Origin: Salinilacustrithrix sp003476595
GTDB taxonomy: Bacteria; Actinomycetota; Acidimicrobiia; Acidimicrobiales; Salinilacustritrichaceae
NCBI GenBank assembly: GCA_963972525.1
Contig: CAXAUZ010000007.1
Location: forward strand, 1 to 64,000
Direction: 5' to 3'
DNA: 64,000 nucleotides
Shown: positions 1 to 7,833 of the stretch, piece by piece
Position numbering within the stretch: the stretch's first letter is position 1
How the letters are laid out: each line of letters begins with the position of its first letter
Position numbers and translations under genes: made by a program
The notes under the pieces: model-generated
The model's database searches: none
Told to the model about the DNA's origin: nothing
Seen by the model: only the letters and a program-made list of their open reading frames with translations

Positions 1-2
1 CG

Positions 3-1142
3 ATCTTCGGCTACGAGTTCATCGTCTTCTCCGGCGCCGCCATCGGCTTCATGGGTTGGGGCGTGTGGGCCCACCACATGTTCGCCTCGGGCATCGGGCC
101 GATCTCCGTGGCAGCCTTCGCCGTCTCGACGATGTTCATCGCCGTGCCGACGGGCGTGAAGATCCTGAACTGGATGGCCACCATGTGGGGCGGCAAGCTC
201 ACGTTCACGACACCGATGCTGTTCTCGATCGGCCTGGTCACGATGTTCACCATCGGCGGCCTGTCGGGCGTGTCCCACGCCGTCGCCCCGGCCGACACCC
301 AGCAGACCGACACGTACTACATCGTCGCCCACTTCCACTACGTGCTCTTCGGCGGCGCCCTGTTCGGCTTCGTCGGCGGCTTCTACTACTGGTGGCCCAA
401 GGCCTTCGGCCACATGCTCCGGGAAGGCCTCGGCAAGGCCCACTTCTGGACGATGCTGCTCGGCTTCAACCTGACCTTCGGCCCGATGCACGTCCTGGGC
501 CTGCAGGGCATGCCGCGCCGGACGCACAGCTACTTCGACGGCTACGGCTTCAACGTCTGGAACCTGGTGTCCACCATCGGCGCCTTCATGATCGCCCTGT
601 CGTTCCTGATCTTCTTCTGGAACATCTTCGTGTCCAGGCGCGACGCCAGGAAGCCCGAGTGGGTCGCCCCGGGTCCCGATCCGTGGGATGCGCGGTCGAT
701 CGAGTGGATGACGGCCTCGCCGGCGCCGACGCACAACTTCGACCACGTCCCCGTCGTCACCCACCGCGACGAGTTCTGGTACCGCAAGTACGGCGAGACC
801 GACGACCACCGCATCGTGCGAATCGCCGCCGCCGAGGACGTCGCCCAGACCGGCCACCGCCGCGACGTCCACCTCCCCGCGCCGTCCTACTGGCCGATCC
901 TGCTGTGCGCGTCCTTCCCGCTCATCGGATGGGGCCTGATCTTCAACCTCGGCATCGCATTCGCCGGCGGCGCCCTGGCGCTGCTCGCCATCTACGGGCT
1001 CGCGATGGAGCCCGCCGACGACCCCGACGGCGGCCACGGCCACCACGACGGGCACGCCGACCACACTCCGACCGACGGCTCCGATGCCGCCGCGTCCCCC
1101 ACCGACGGGGACGCCGACAAGGAGACGACCCTCGTTGACTGA
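3..1142 (+). CDS. ctaD: cytochrome c oxidase subunit I (aa3 type), 5' end missing
   Basis: This is the C-terminal part of the catalytic subunit of the haem-copper terminal oxidase, an inner-membrane protein that reduces O2 and pumps protons. The reading frame is open from the window edge. The CuB histidine pair is visible in WAHHMF near the start, and the haem ligands in HFHYVLFGG follow about 90 residues later. The motif GMPRRTHSY is typical of bacterial CtaD. After the last core helices comes an extension with a long soluble segment, two more hydrophobic stretches and a His/Asp-rich tail (GGHGHHDGHADH). It overlaps ctaE by 8 bases, so the two are probably translated together. The extension resembles those of other actinobacterial CtaD proteins; the function of the His-rich tail is unknown. 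Confidence 0.97.
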   Translation: MFGYEFIVFSGAAIGFMGWGVWAHHMFASGIGPISVAAFAVSTMFIAVPTGVKILNWMATMWGGKLTFTTPMLFSIGLVTMFTIGGLSGVSHAVAPADTQQTDTYYIVAHFHYVLFGGALFGFVGGFYYWWPKAFGHMLREGLGKAHFWTMLLGFNLTFGPMHVLGLQGMPRRTHSYFDGYGFNVWNLVSTIGAFMIALSFLIFFWNIFVSRRDARKPEWVAPGPDPWDARSIEWMTASPAPTHNFDHVPVVTHRDEFWYRKYGETDDHRIVRIAAAEDVAQTGHRRDVHLPAPSYWPILLCASFPLIGWGLIFNLGIAFAGGALALLAIYGLAMEPADDPDGGHGHHDGHADHTPTDGSDAAASPTDGDADKETTLVD

Positions 1143-1800
1143 CAACGCCCCCACCCGCGTGGCAGCGACGCCCACCGAGGCGACCGGCCCGGCCCCCGAC
1201 CACCTCGACGGCGTCGACCTCGAGAGCTGGGGCCTCGGCACCAACAACGCCACCGGGCTCAGCAACAACAAGCTCGGCATGTGGCTGTTCCTCGGCTCCG
1301 ACTGCCTGCTGTTCGGCGCCCTGATCTCCACGTACCTGCTGATGCGCCACCGCGGCACCGGCATCGGCCCCGAGGACGTCTTCGACATCCCGTTCACGTC
1401 GGTGTCGAGCTTCGTGCTGCTGATGTCGTCGATGTCGATGGTGTTCGCCGTCTCGGCGATCGCCCGGGGCGACGACCAGAAGCTGCGCCTGTGGCTGCTG
1501 GTGACCTCGCTCCTCGGCGGCACCTTCATCGCCGGCCAGGTCTACGAGTTCACGTCCTTCTACCGCGAGGGCCTGGGCTACACCACGAACCTGTTCTCGT
1601 CGGCCTTCTACAGCCTCACCGGCTTCCACGGCGTCCACGTCACCGTCGGCATCATCATGCTGATGTCGCTGTTCGTGCTCTCGCTCACCGGCCGGCTCAA
1701 GCAGGACCGGGCCGAGACCGTCGAGATCGTCGGCCTGTACTGGCACTTCGTCGACATCGTGTGGGTCCTGATCTTCACGATCGTCTACCTCATCCCGTGA
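1135..1800 (+). CDS. ctaE: cytochrome c oxidase subunit III
   Basis: Subunit III of the aa3 oxidase, a seven-helix membrane protein of about 221 residues that stabilises subunit I. The helices GMWLFLGSDCLLFGALI, FYSLTGFHGVHVTVGI and YWHFVDIVWVLIFTIVYL are the family signatures, the last two carrying the conserved histidines. I place the start at TTG 1135 because AAGGAG at 1119-1124 lies 10 bases upstream and the upstream in-frame ATG (1084) would read through the end of ctaD as low-complexity sequence. The start overlaps the ctaD stop, indicating translational coupling, and the gene is followed after 22 bases by the subunit IV gene. Confidence 0.95.
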   Translation: MTDNAPTRVAATPTEATGPAPDHLDGVDLESWGLGTNNATGLSNNKLGMWLFLGSDCLLFGALISTYLLMRHRGTGIGPEDVFDIPFTSVSSFVLLMSSMSMVFAVSAIARGDDQKLRLWLLVTSLLGGTFIAGQVYEFTSFYREGLGYTTNLFSSAFYSLTGFHGVHVTVGIIMLMSLFVLSLTGRLKQDRAETVEIVGLYWHFVDIVWVLIFTIVYLIP

Positions 1801-1822
1801 AGCCACGGAGGAGCACGCACCG

Positions 1823-2245
1823 ATGACCGTCACCCACGAGGGCACGGCCGACGCCGGCTACGAGGCCGCCACCGACGAGGCCCGCCACGAGCACCACCCG
1901 AGCGACGCCCAGTACTGGAAGGTCGGGCTCGCCCTCGGCCTCATCACGCTGCTCGAGGTCGGCACGTACTTCATCGCCGATCCGCCCTACGACCACGAGC
2001 TGGCGCCCCTGCTCATCGGCAGCCTCATCTTCATGATGGTGCTGAAGTTCGTCGTGATCGGCGCCTACTTCATGCACCTGAAGTTCGACAACCGTCTGTT
2101 CCGCAACGTCTTCGTCGCCGGGCTGCTGCTGGCGGTCGGCGTGTACCTCGCCGTGCTCACCGCCTTCGAGTTCTGGACCGATCGGTACGAGGACGGCACC
2201 TACGACCAGGACTCGTTCCTCGTCGAGGACGCACCCGCCGGCTGA
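1823..2245 (+). CDS. cytochrome c oxidase subunit IV family protein
   Basis: A 140-residue protein of the prokaryotic COX4 family (PF03626 type), a small subunit of haem-copper oxidases. After a polar N-terminus of about 30 residues rich in His and Glu there are three hydrophobic segments: VGLALGLITLLEVGTYFI, LLIGSLIFMMVLKFVVIGAYFM and VFVAGLLLAVGVYLAVLTAF. The motif AYFMHLKFD is characteristic of the family. A GGAGG ribosome binding site lies just upstream of the ATG. It is third in the ctaD-ctaE operon and ends 7 bases before the convergent MOSC gene. Confidence 0.92.
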   Translation: MTVTHEGTADAGYEAATDEARHEHHPSDAQYWKVGLALGLITLLEVGTYFIADPPYDHELAPLLIGSLIFMMVLKFVVIGAYFMHLKFDNRLFRNVFVAGLLLAVGVYLAVLTAFEFWTDRYEDGTYDQDSFLVEDAPAG

Positions 2246-2252
2246 CCTCCGG

Positions 2253-3089
2253 TCAGACCAGCTCGATCTCGTCGCCCGCCCGCACCGTGCCGGGGCGGGC
2301 GACGTTCGCGTAGGCGCCGAGGCAGGCGAACGTGCCGAGCTCGTCGGTGCGCCGGTTGAGGCGGGCGATGGCCTGGAGCACGCCGGGCTGGCGCGGCAGG
2401 TCGTCCTGCTGGGCCACGGTGGTCATGATGCAGCGGGGCGTGGGGATCCCGATCGAGACCTCCACGGCGTCGTCGCCACGACCGATCCGCAGGGTGGCGC
2501 CCGCCCAGTCGTCGTTCTCCGGGAACCCGTCGAGGCCCGGGGTGTCGACCACGATGCTGGGCCGGAACCGGCGGACGTCGACCACCAGGTCGTCGTCCTC
2601 GGCCTCCAGCGTCGCCATCGACGACGTGGTCAGCAGGTGCAGGACGCCGAGGTCGATGAAGCCGCGCCCCTCGCCGGCGAGGTTGGTGGGCAGCTCGATG
2701 TCCCCCGAGAGTGTGATCCCCTCGAGCTCGGGCCACTCCGAGTCGTAGGTGCCCTGCTGGCGGCGCTCGGACCGCTCCAGGGACACGCTGCGACCGAACA
2801 GCGCCTCGAGCGCGACGGCGAGGCCGCCATCGTGGACGTGGAACACGTCGCCCCAGGGCATGGTGATCTCGACGTCGTCGTCGAGGCCGGTGGCGGTGCA
2901 GTCCAGCGCCGCCCGCCACGGTCGGGGCCGCTTGGCGCTGACCAGCTTGCCGGTCTCGATGTCGCGCAGCGCCCACTCCCGGTCGCCGACCATGCCGTCG
3001 GGGCCGATCTCGACCTCGGTCAGCTGCTCGCCCTGCATGGACTTCATGGGGAAGCGGTGGATGGAGGCGACGGTGCCGACGACGGTCAT
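2253..3089 (-). CDS. MOSC domain-containing protein
   Basis: A 278-residue cytosolic protein with an N-terminal beta-barrel segment (VASIHRFPMKSMQGEQL, MVGDREWAL) and a C-terminal MOSC domain (TPRCIMTTVAQ, where the Cys is the conserved sulfur or molybdenum-cofactor-binding cysteine). MOSC proteins handle sulfur or molybdenum cofactor, for example in molybdenum cofactor sulfuration or N-hydroxylated substrate reduction. The exact substrate cannot be read from the sequence. It is convergent with the oxidase operon and divergent from ctaG, and nothing in the context ties it to oxidase assembly. The start is ATG 3089, with a NANNNT-like CAGACT 8 bases upstream. Confidence 0.9.
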   Translation of the reverse strand: MTVVGTVASIHRFPMKSMQGEQLTEVEIGPDGMVGDREWALRDIETGKLVSAKRPRPWRAALDCTATGLDDDVEITMPWGDVFHVHDGGLAVALEALFGRSVSLERSERRQQGTYDSEWPELEGITLSGDIELPTNLAGEGRGFIDLGVLHLLTTSSMATLEAEDDDLVVDVRRFRPSIVVDTPGLDGFPENDDWAGATLRIGRGDDAVEVSIGIPTPRCIMTTVAQQDDLPRQPGVLQAIARLNRRTDELGTFACLGAYANVARPGTVRAGDEIELV

Positions 3090-3162
3090 GGCCGGCGAGT
3101 CTGGCCGACCGGCGTGCCCCCTGCCACCGGCGGCCGACTGTCGCCGATCGGGGGGTGCGCCG

Positions 3163-3168
3163 TAGGCT
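3163..3168 (+). promoter_or_regulatory. -10 box TAGGCT for leaderless ctaG
   Basis: TAGGCT ends 6 bases before the GTG start of ctaG and no ribosome binding site is present. This fits a transcript that begins at the start codon. See the window-wide finding on leaderless promoters. Confidence 0.6.
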
Positions 3169-3174
3169 CCAGCC

Positions 3175-4098
3175 GTGCTCTTCGCCGCCGAGGACTTCTT
3201 CCGCTGGCAGCCGCACCCCGAGATCTGGGTGCTGGTCCTCGGGCTCGTCGGGCTCTACACCTACGCCGTCCGCAACCTCGGCCCCCGGGCCGTCCCCGCC
3301 GGCCAACCGGTGGTCACCACCGCGCAGAAGCGGTGGTTCGCCCTCGGCATCGTGCTCCTGTGGGTCGCCGCAGACTGGCCGATGCACGACGTGGGCGAGC
3401 AGTACCTGTACTCCGTGCACATGTTCCAGCACATGATGCTGGCCTTCTTCATCCCGCCCGTGATGCTGCTCGCCACGCCCGAGTGGCTGGCCCGCCTCGT
3501 CATCGGCGACGGCAACGTGGGCCGCTGGTTCCTCAAGCTGGCCCGACCCGTGCCGGCCGCCGTGGTGTTCAACGCCGTCCAGCTGCTGACCCACTGGAGC
3601 GTCGTCGTCAACGCCAGTGTCGAGAACGGCCTGCTGCACTACGCGCTGCACACGATCGTGGTCGTCACCGCGTTCGCCGTCTGGATGCCGGTGGTCTCCC
3701 CGCTGCCCGAGCTGCGCACCACGATCCCGGCCCAGTGCGTCCACCTCTTCCTCATCTCCATCGTCCCCACGGTCCCGGCGGCCTGGCTCGCGCTGTCCGA
3801 CGGCGTCCTGTACGAGGTCTACGACAAGCCCGCCCGGCTCTGGGGCCTCTCGGCCACCCACGACCAGCAGGTGGCGGGCCTCATCATGAAGCTCGGCGGC
3901 GGCATGTTCCTCTGGGCGGTCATCATCGTGCTCTTCTTCAAGTGGAGCTCGGGCCAGGACCGGGGCACCACGGCCCGGCGTGCGGTCGTCGCCGAGGACG
4001 GCTCCGTCACCGTCGAGGGCCCGCCCGCCCTCACCTACGAAGACGTCGCCGAAGCCTTCGAGCGCACGTCGCCGCCACCCCGCGAACCGGCCCCGTAG
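3175..4098 (+). CDS. ctaG: cytochrome c oxidase assembly protein (caa3_CtaG type)
   Basis: A 307-residue polytopic membrane protein of the CtaG family, needed for inserting copper into cytochrome oxidase. Motifs include WPMHDVGEQYLYSVHMFQHM and FFIPPVMLLATP, and a later AGLIMKLGGGMFLWAVI helix, all typical of the family, with conserved histidines in the periplasm-facing helices. The C-terminal 60 residues are polar and low in complexity. The gene stands 80 bases beyond the MOSC start and close to ctaD-E, which supports its role in oxidase biogenesis. The GTG start at 3175 is chosen because of the -10 box exactly 6 bases upstream. Confidence 0.9.
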   Translation: MLFAAEDFFRWQPHPEIWVLVLGLVGLYTYAVRNLGPRAVPAGQPVVTTAQKRWFALGIVLLWVAADWPMHDVGEQYLYSVHMFQHMMLAFFIPPVMLLATPEWLARLVIGDGNVGRWFLKLARPVPAAVVFNAVQLLTHWSVVVNASVENGLLHYALHTIVVVTAFAVWMPVVSPLPELRTTIPAQCVHLFLISIVPTVPAAWLALSDGVLYEVYDKPARLWGLSATHDQQVAGLIMKLGGGMFLWAVIIVLFFKWSSGQDRGTTARRAVVAEDGSVTVEGPPALTYEDVAEAFERTSPPPREPAP

Positions 4099-4110
4099 CG
4101 CTCCCCCCTC

Positions 4111-4161
4111 GTTCCGGGACGCGGTGCCCGCGCGTCCTGGGCGCGTGCCGCGGCCCAGAAC
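4111..4161. repeat. intergenic palindrome, family B copy 1
   Basis: An imperfect hairpin of about 51 bases between the convergent ends of ctaG and the gene at 4179. One arm begins GTTCCGGGACGCGGTG; the other, read on the minus strand, begins GTTCTGGGCCGCGG, the same beginning as the copies at 9909 and 16254. It could also act as a terminator in both directions, although no T-run follows. Confidence 0.6.
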
Positions 4162-4178
4162 GCCGTTCGAGGCTTGCG

Positions 4179-4880
4179 TCAGCGCGCCGTGACGTAGCGG
4201 GAGCCGGCCCGGTCCCGCCCGACCTCGATCGCCAGGCCGTTCGCCTTGAGCACGTAGGCCATCTGCTGCGCGGTGCGGCGGGGGATCCCGGCGCCGTCGG
4301 CCACGTCCTTGGTGGTCCACTCCGCGGGCAGGCCGCCGGGCAGGAGCGCGACGAGGTCGGCCGGCGTGCGCAGGCCGTGGCGTCCGACCACCGCCCGCAG
4401 GCGGCGGTCGACCGTTCGCCAGCCGCCCCGGCGCCGCCGCAGGCTCGGGTCCTCCACCTTCACGACGTCGACCTGGACGAGCAGGACCTCGATGGTGAGG
4501 TTGGGGTGGTCCAGCATGGTGGGCACCGACACGAGCTCGCCGAACACGTCGTGGAGGCAGCCGCGCTTGGGGGACTTGCGGGTCGGCCGGTCCCGGCGCT
4601 CGAGCCAGGACTCCACCGCGATCGGGTGCACGACGTGGACGTGGAAGTCCCCGAGCAGCCGGTCGAGCTTGTTGCCCATGGCGGCGAACCCGCCGGTCTG
4701 CACCTCGATGCAGGTGTCGCCCCGCACCACGTCCACGACGAAGCCGTCGACGGGCACCTCGAAGCGGTCGCCCGGCTCGCTCACCAGCAGCTTCACCGCG
4801 GCGTGGAGCGAGCTCTCGCCCCGGGTGCCGATGCCGCCGCCGTCGGTGTCGACGGGACGCGGCTCGGAGCGGGCAGGCAC
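4179..4880 (-). CDS. nuclease-like protein with C-terminal winged helix, function unknown
   Basis: A 233-residue protein I cannot assign to a named family. The first 110 residues carry E22 in GESSLHAAV, D50 in GFVVDVV and E59-V-Q61 in CIEVQTGG, a spacing that matches the E, D, E-x-Q/K active site of PD-(D/E)XK nucleases. The last 60 residues (WTTKDVADGAGIPRRTAQQMAYVLKANG) look like a winged helix-turn-helix. This suggests a DNA-acting protein, but the nuclease idea is inference from motif spacing only. The GTG start at 4880 is picked because the frame upstream becomes low-complexity and CACACT lies 6 bases before it. It is divergent from mshC by 33 bases. Confidence 0.7.
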   Translation of the reverse strand: MPARSEPRPVDTDGGGIGTRGESSLHAAVKLLVSEPGDRFEVPVDGFVVDVVRGDTCIEVQTGGFAAMGNKLDRLLGDFHVHVVHPIAVESWLERRDRPTRKSPKRGCLHDVFGELVSVPTMLDHPNLTIEVLLVQVDVVKVEDPSLRRRRGGWRTVDRRLRAVVGRHGLRTPADLVALLPGGLPAEWTTKDVADGAGIPRRTAQQMAYVLKANGLAIEVGRDRAGSRYVTAR

Positions 4881-4900
4881 GGACCAAGTGTGCCGGAACG

Positions 4901-4906
4901 TAGCCT
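4901..4906 (+). promoter_or_regulatory. -10 box TAGCCT for mshC
   Basis: TAGCCT lies 7 bases before the GTG start of the MshC-like gene, with no ribosome binding site between them, consistent with leaderless or nearly leaderless transcription. Confidence 0.5.
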
Positions 4907-4913
4907 GCACCCC

Positions 4914-6011
4914 GTGCTCCTGCGACTCGCCTCCGAACCGCTGCCCTCGCTGTCGAGAGCCCGCATCTACGTCTGTGGCATCACGCCCTACGACACGACC
5001 CACATCGGCCACGCCGCCACCTTCGTGTGGGTCGACGCCCTGACCCGGGTGCTGGCCCACGTCGGCATCGAGCCCGAGGTGGTGCGCAACATCACCGACG
5101 TCGACGACGAGCTGATCCGGGAGGCCAACGAGCGGGGCACGACGTGGTCGGCGCTCGCCACCCAGCAGACGTTCCAGTTCGAGGACGACATGCGCAAGCT
5201 GCGGGTGCAGCGTCCGGCGTTCGAGCCGGCGTCCCGGGACTACGTGACCGACGTCGTCTTCCTGGCCCGGGTGCTGCTCGACCGGGGGGTGGCCTACGAG
5301 CGCGACGGGTCGGTCTACTTCCGGGCCGGCGACCTGTGGAAGCGGTCGGGCCTCGACCAGGCCGAGGCGGTCGAGCTCTACGGCCGCCGGGGCGGTCGCA
5401 TCGACGACCCGGCCAAGGACGATCCCGCCGACGCCGCGATCTGGCAGACCTCGGCCGAGGGGGAGCCGTCGTGGGACTCGCCGTGGGGCCGGGGTCGCCC
5501 GGGCTGGCACGCCGAGTGCGCCGCGATGGCCACCTCCATCCTCGGGCTGTCCATCGACGTCCACGCCGGCGGCGCCGACCTGGCCTACCCGCACCACGTC
5601 TACGAGCAGGCCATCGTCGAGGCCGCCACGGGCGTCACGCCCTTCGCCCGGCGCTGGATGCACGTCGGCACCGTGCGCCGCAACGGCGAGAAGGTGGCCA
5701 AGTCCACCGGCAACCTCGTCTTCGTCATGGACCTGCTGCAGCGGTGGGCGCCCCAGGTGCTGCGCCTCCACCTGCTGGACCGGCCCTGGGCCGAGCCGTG
5801 GGACTTCGACGAGGCCGACCTCGCCGCCACCGCCACCCGCCTCGAGGCCCTGTGGACCGCTGGCAGCACCCCGGGCGGCGACGACGACGCCGTCCACGCC
5901 GCGCTCGAGGCGCTCATGGACGACCTCGACGTGCCCCGGGCCGTCGACCTCGCGATCGAGTCCGGCGGCGAGGCCGCCCGCACCGTCGCCAAGGTCCTGG
6001 CGCTCCTGTAG
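4914..6011 (+). CDS. mshC: MshC-type cysteine:GlcN-Ins ligase (mycothiol biosynthesis)
   Basis: MshC joins cysteine to GlcN-inositol in mycothiol synthesis and derives from cysteinyl-tRNA synthetase. Residues 19-34 read YVCGITPYDTTHIGHA; GITPYD is the MshC form, where CysS has GPTVYN, and THIGH is the nucleotide-binding HIGH motif. The zinc ligands are the Cys at about 21, the Cys in WHAECAAM near residue 200 and the His in AYPHH. The KMSKS loop reads EKVAKSTGN near 258. At 365 residues it is somewhat shorter than the usual 400 or so and lacks a tRNA-binding C-terminal domain, as expected for MshC. A mycothiol-dependent-family protein at 33.1 kb fits. A divergent CysS paralogue is the alternative. 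Confidence 0.87.
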   Translation: MLLRLASEPLPSLSRARIYVCGITPYDTTHIGHAATFVWVDALTRVLAHVGIEPEVVRNITDVDDELIREANERGTTWSALATQQTFQFEDDMRKLRVQRPAFEPASRDYVTDVVFLARVLLDRGVAYERDGSVYFRAGDLWKRSGLDQAEAVELYGRRGGRIDDPAKDDPADAAIWQTSAEGEPSWDSPWGRGRPGWHAECAAMATSILGLSIDVHAGGADLAYPHHVYEQAIVEAATGVTPFARRWMHVGTVRRNGEKVAKSTGNLVFVMDLLQRWAPQVLRLHLLDRPWAEPWDFDEADLAATATRLEALWTAGSTPGGDDDAVHAALEALMDDLDVPRAVDLAIESGGEAARTVAKVLALL

Positions 6012-6040
6012 GGGAGCTGGCGACGGGGCCACGTCCCGGA

Positions 6041-6102
6041 AAACTGGCAGCGGCCACGGAACAAGGCCCTGGCGGGCCACGTTCCGTCTCCGCTGCCAGT
6101 TT
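6041..6102. repeat. intergenic palindrome, family A copy (complete)
   Basis: Two 22-base arms, 6041-6062 and 6081-6102, pair with only 2 mismatches around an 18-base loop. The outer bases are AAACTGGCAGCGG and its complement. It sits between the convergent ends of mshC and the ABC permease. A 19-base part (6044-6062) is identical to 51176-51194. Confidence 0.75.
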
Positions 6103-6106
6103 GGGG

Positions 6107-6850
6107 TCAGCGGGCCGGGGACCAGCGGAACGTCCTCGCCGCCACCAGCGGCATGGCGACGGCCCACACGGCGAGCACGATCCAGGCCCGGCCGGGCCCG
6201 GTGGCGCCGTCGAAGCCGGCCCGCACCAGGTCGACGAGCGCCGACGATGGCAGCGCTTCGGCGAACCGGCGCAGCGGATCGGGTAGCTCGGCGAGGGGGA
6301 TCACGAACCCGCCGAGCAGCAGCAGCACGATGTAGAGGCCGTTGGCGAGGGCGAGGGTGATCTCGGCGCGCAGCGTGCCGGCCATCCACAGGCCCAGACC
6401 GGCGAACGCGGCGGTGCCGAGCACGACGGCGCCGAGCAGGGGCACGAGGTCGAGCGACGGATCCCACCCGAGGACCAGGGCGACGGGCACGAGCACGGTG
6501 GCCTGGATGACCTCGACCACGACGACGGCGCCGATCTTGGCGGCGAGCAGGCGGGGCCGGCCGAGGGGCGTGGTGCCGAGGCGCTTGAGCACGCCGTAGG
6601 ACCGTTCGAAGCCGGTGGCGATGGCGAGGCCGGTCATCGCCATCGACATGATCGCCAGGGCGAGGACCCCCGGGGCCAGCACGTCGACCGGTTCGTCGCC
6701 GGGGCCGAGCAGGGCGTCGAGGGGCAAGACGTCGACGAGGGAGAAGAAGACCAGCAGCCCGATGGGGATGCCGAGCGTGAGCAGGAGGGACTCCTTGTTG
6801 CGCAGCGTGAGGGTGAGCTCCGTGCGCAGCTGGGCGAGGAGCGCCCTCAC
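6107..6850 (-). CDS. ABC transporter permease (ABC-2 type)
   Basis: A 247-residue integral membrane protein with about six hydrophobic segments, resembling the ABC-2 family of exporter permeases. It has the early segment LLLTLGIPIGLLVFFSL, the FERSYGVLKRLGTTPLGR cytoplasmic loop that recurs in this family, and late helices GLYIVLLLLGGFVIPL and WIVLAVWAVAMPLV. The GTG start (6850) overlaps the stop of the ATPase gene by 4 bases, so the two form a translationally coupled exporter. The substrate cannot be inferred; drugs, lipids or polymers are all handled by relatives. Confidence 0.9.
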   Translation of the reverse strand: MRALLAQLRTELTLTLRNKESLLLTLGIPIGLLVFFSLVDVLPLDALLGPGDEPVDVLAPGVLALAIMSMAMTGLAIATGFERSYGVLKRLGTTPLGRPRLLAAKIGAVVVVEVIQATVLVPVALVLGWDPSLDLVPLLGAVVLGTAAFAGLGLWMAGTLRAEITLALANGLYIVLLLLGGFVIPLAELPDPLRRFAEALPSSALVDLVRAGFDGATGPGRAWIVLAVWAVAMPLVAARTFRWSPAR

Positions 6851-7812
6851 GATCGCCGCCCCCGGCGGCCGCGCCGCTTCGGCGCCATCGCCCGTCGCAC
6901 GTCGGGCTCGGCCTCGTCGGCGGTGAGCAGGAGGAACACGTCCTCGAGCCGCTGGCGCCCGGCCCGGAGGTCGCCGAGGGCGACGTCGTGGTTGGCCAGC
7001 CACCCGGTGAGCTTGGCGGCCAGGTGGGCGTCGTGGCCCCCGCCGGCGACGACGTACTCGCCGGGCCCGACCTCGGTGACATCGGCCCCGAGGTGCTGGC
7101 CGAGGGCGTCGACATCGAGCTCGGGGATGGCGGAGAACCGCACCTCGCCGCTCGTGCCGGACCGCAGCTCGTCGAGCGTGCCGGTGGCCACGACCTTGCC
7201 GCGGTCGACGATGACGACCCGATCGGCCACCTTCTCGGCCTCGTCCAGCTCGTGGGTGCAGAGCACGACGGCGCACCCCCCGTCGGCCAGCTCCCGGACG
7301 AGCTGGCGGATGACCTGGCGGCCCCGCACGTCGACGCCCGCGGTCGGCTCGTCGAGGAACGCGACCTGCGGGCGCCCGACGAGGGCCATCGCCAGGCTCA
7401 GCCGCTGCTGCTCGCCGCCGGACAGCTGCCGCCAGGTGGCGCCGGCCCGGTCGGCGAGGCCGACCCGCTCGAGCAGGGCGTCGGGGTCGGCCGGGTCGTC
7501 GTACATGGCGGCGAGCAGGTGCAGCATCTCGGGCGGGCGGATGCCGGGGTAGACGCCACCGTGCTGGAGCATCACGCCGATGCGCCCGACGATCCGGTCG
7601 CGCTCGGTGCCGGGGTCGTGGCCGAGCACCCGCACCTGCCCGGCGTGGGGGCGCCCGTACCCTTCGAGCACCTCGACCGTGCTGGTCTTGCCCGCGCCGT
7701 TCGGGCCGAGCAGGGCCAGGACCTCACCCGCGTCGGCCGTGAAGCTCACGTCGTCCACGGCCACGAGGTCGCCGTGGCGGACGACGAGGTGCTCGACGCT
7801 GACGGCGGACAT
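6847..7812 (-). CDS. ABC transporter ATP-binding protein
   Basis: The ATPase of the exporter pair, about 321 residues. The Walker A motif is GPNGAGKTS near residue 38, the signature LSGGEQQRLSLAMAL near 135, and Walker B VAFLDEPTAGVD follows. The switch histidine is in LCTHELDEAEK. After the nucleotide-binding domain there is a C-terminal DrrA/NatA-like accessory region of about 100 residues. I place the start at ATG 7812 rather than the in-frame GTG 7821, because the GTG lies inside and just after the -10-like TAGCGT. It is the first gene of the two-gene operon. Confidence 0.92.
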   Translation of the reverse strand: MSAVSVEHLVVRHGDLVAVDDVSFTADAGEVLALLGPNGAGKTSTVEVLEGYGRPHAGQVRVLGHDPGTERDRIVGRIGVMLQHGGVYPGIRPPEMLHLLAAMYDDPADPDALLERVGLADRAGATWRQLSGGEQQRLSLAMALVGRPQVAFLDEPTAGVDVRGRQVIRQLVRELADGGCAVVLCTHELDEAEKVADRVVIVDRGKVVATGTLDELRSGTSGEVRFSAIPELDVDALGQHLGADVTEVGPGEYVVAGGGHDAHLAAKLTGWLANHDVALGDLRAGRQRLEDVFLLLTADEAEPDVRRAMAPKRRGRRGRRS

Positions 7813-7819
7813 CTCGGAC

Positions 7820-7825
7820 ACGCTA
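7820..7825 (-). promoter_or_regulatory. -10 box TAGCGT for the ABC exporter operon
   Basis: TAGCGT on the minus strand, 7 bases before ATG 7812. Its position argues for the ATG 7812 start and against the GTG at 7821. Confidence 0.5.
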
Positions 7826-7833
7826 CGACCGAA

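Noticed and set aside
2637..6011. Very long open frames on either strand, such as 2637-4913 ahead of mshC, 4881-7115 (-), 8303-12835 (+) and 2200-4887 (-)
   Set aside because: They are shadows of real genes in GC-rich DNA: low-complexity Arg/Ala/Pro/Gly or Val/Glu/His-rich translations with no domain signal, overlapping clear genes.
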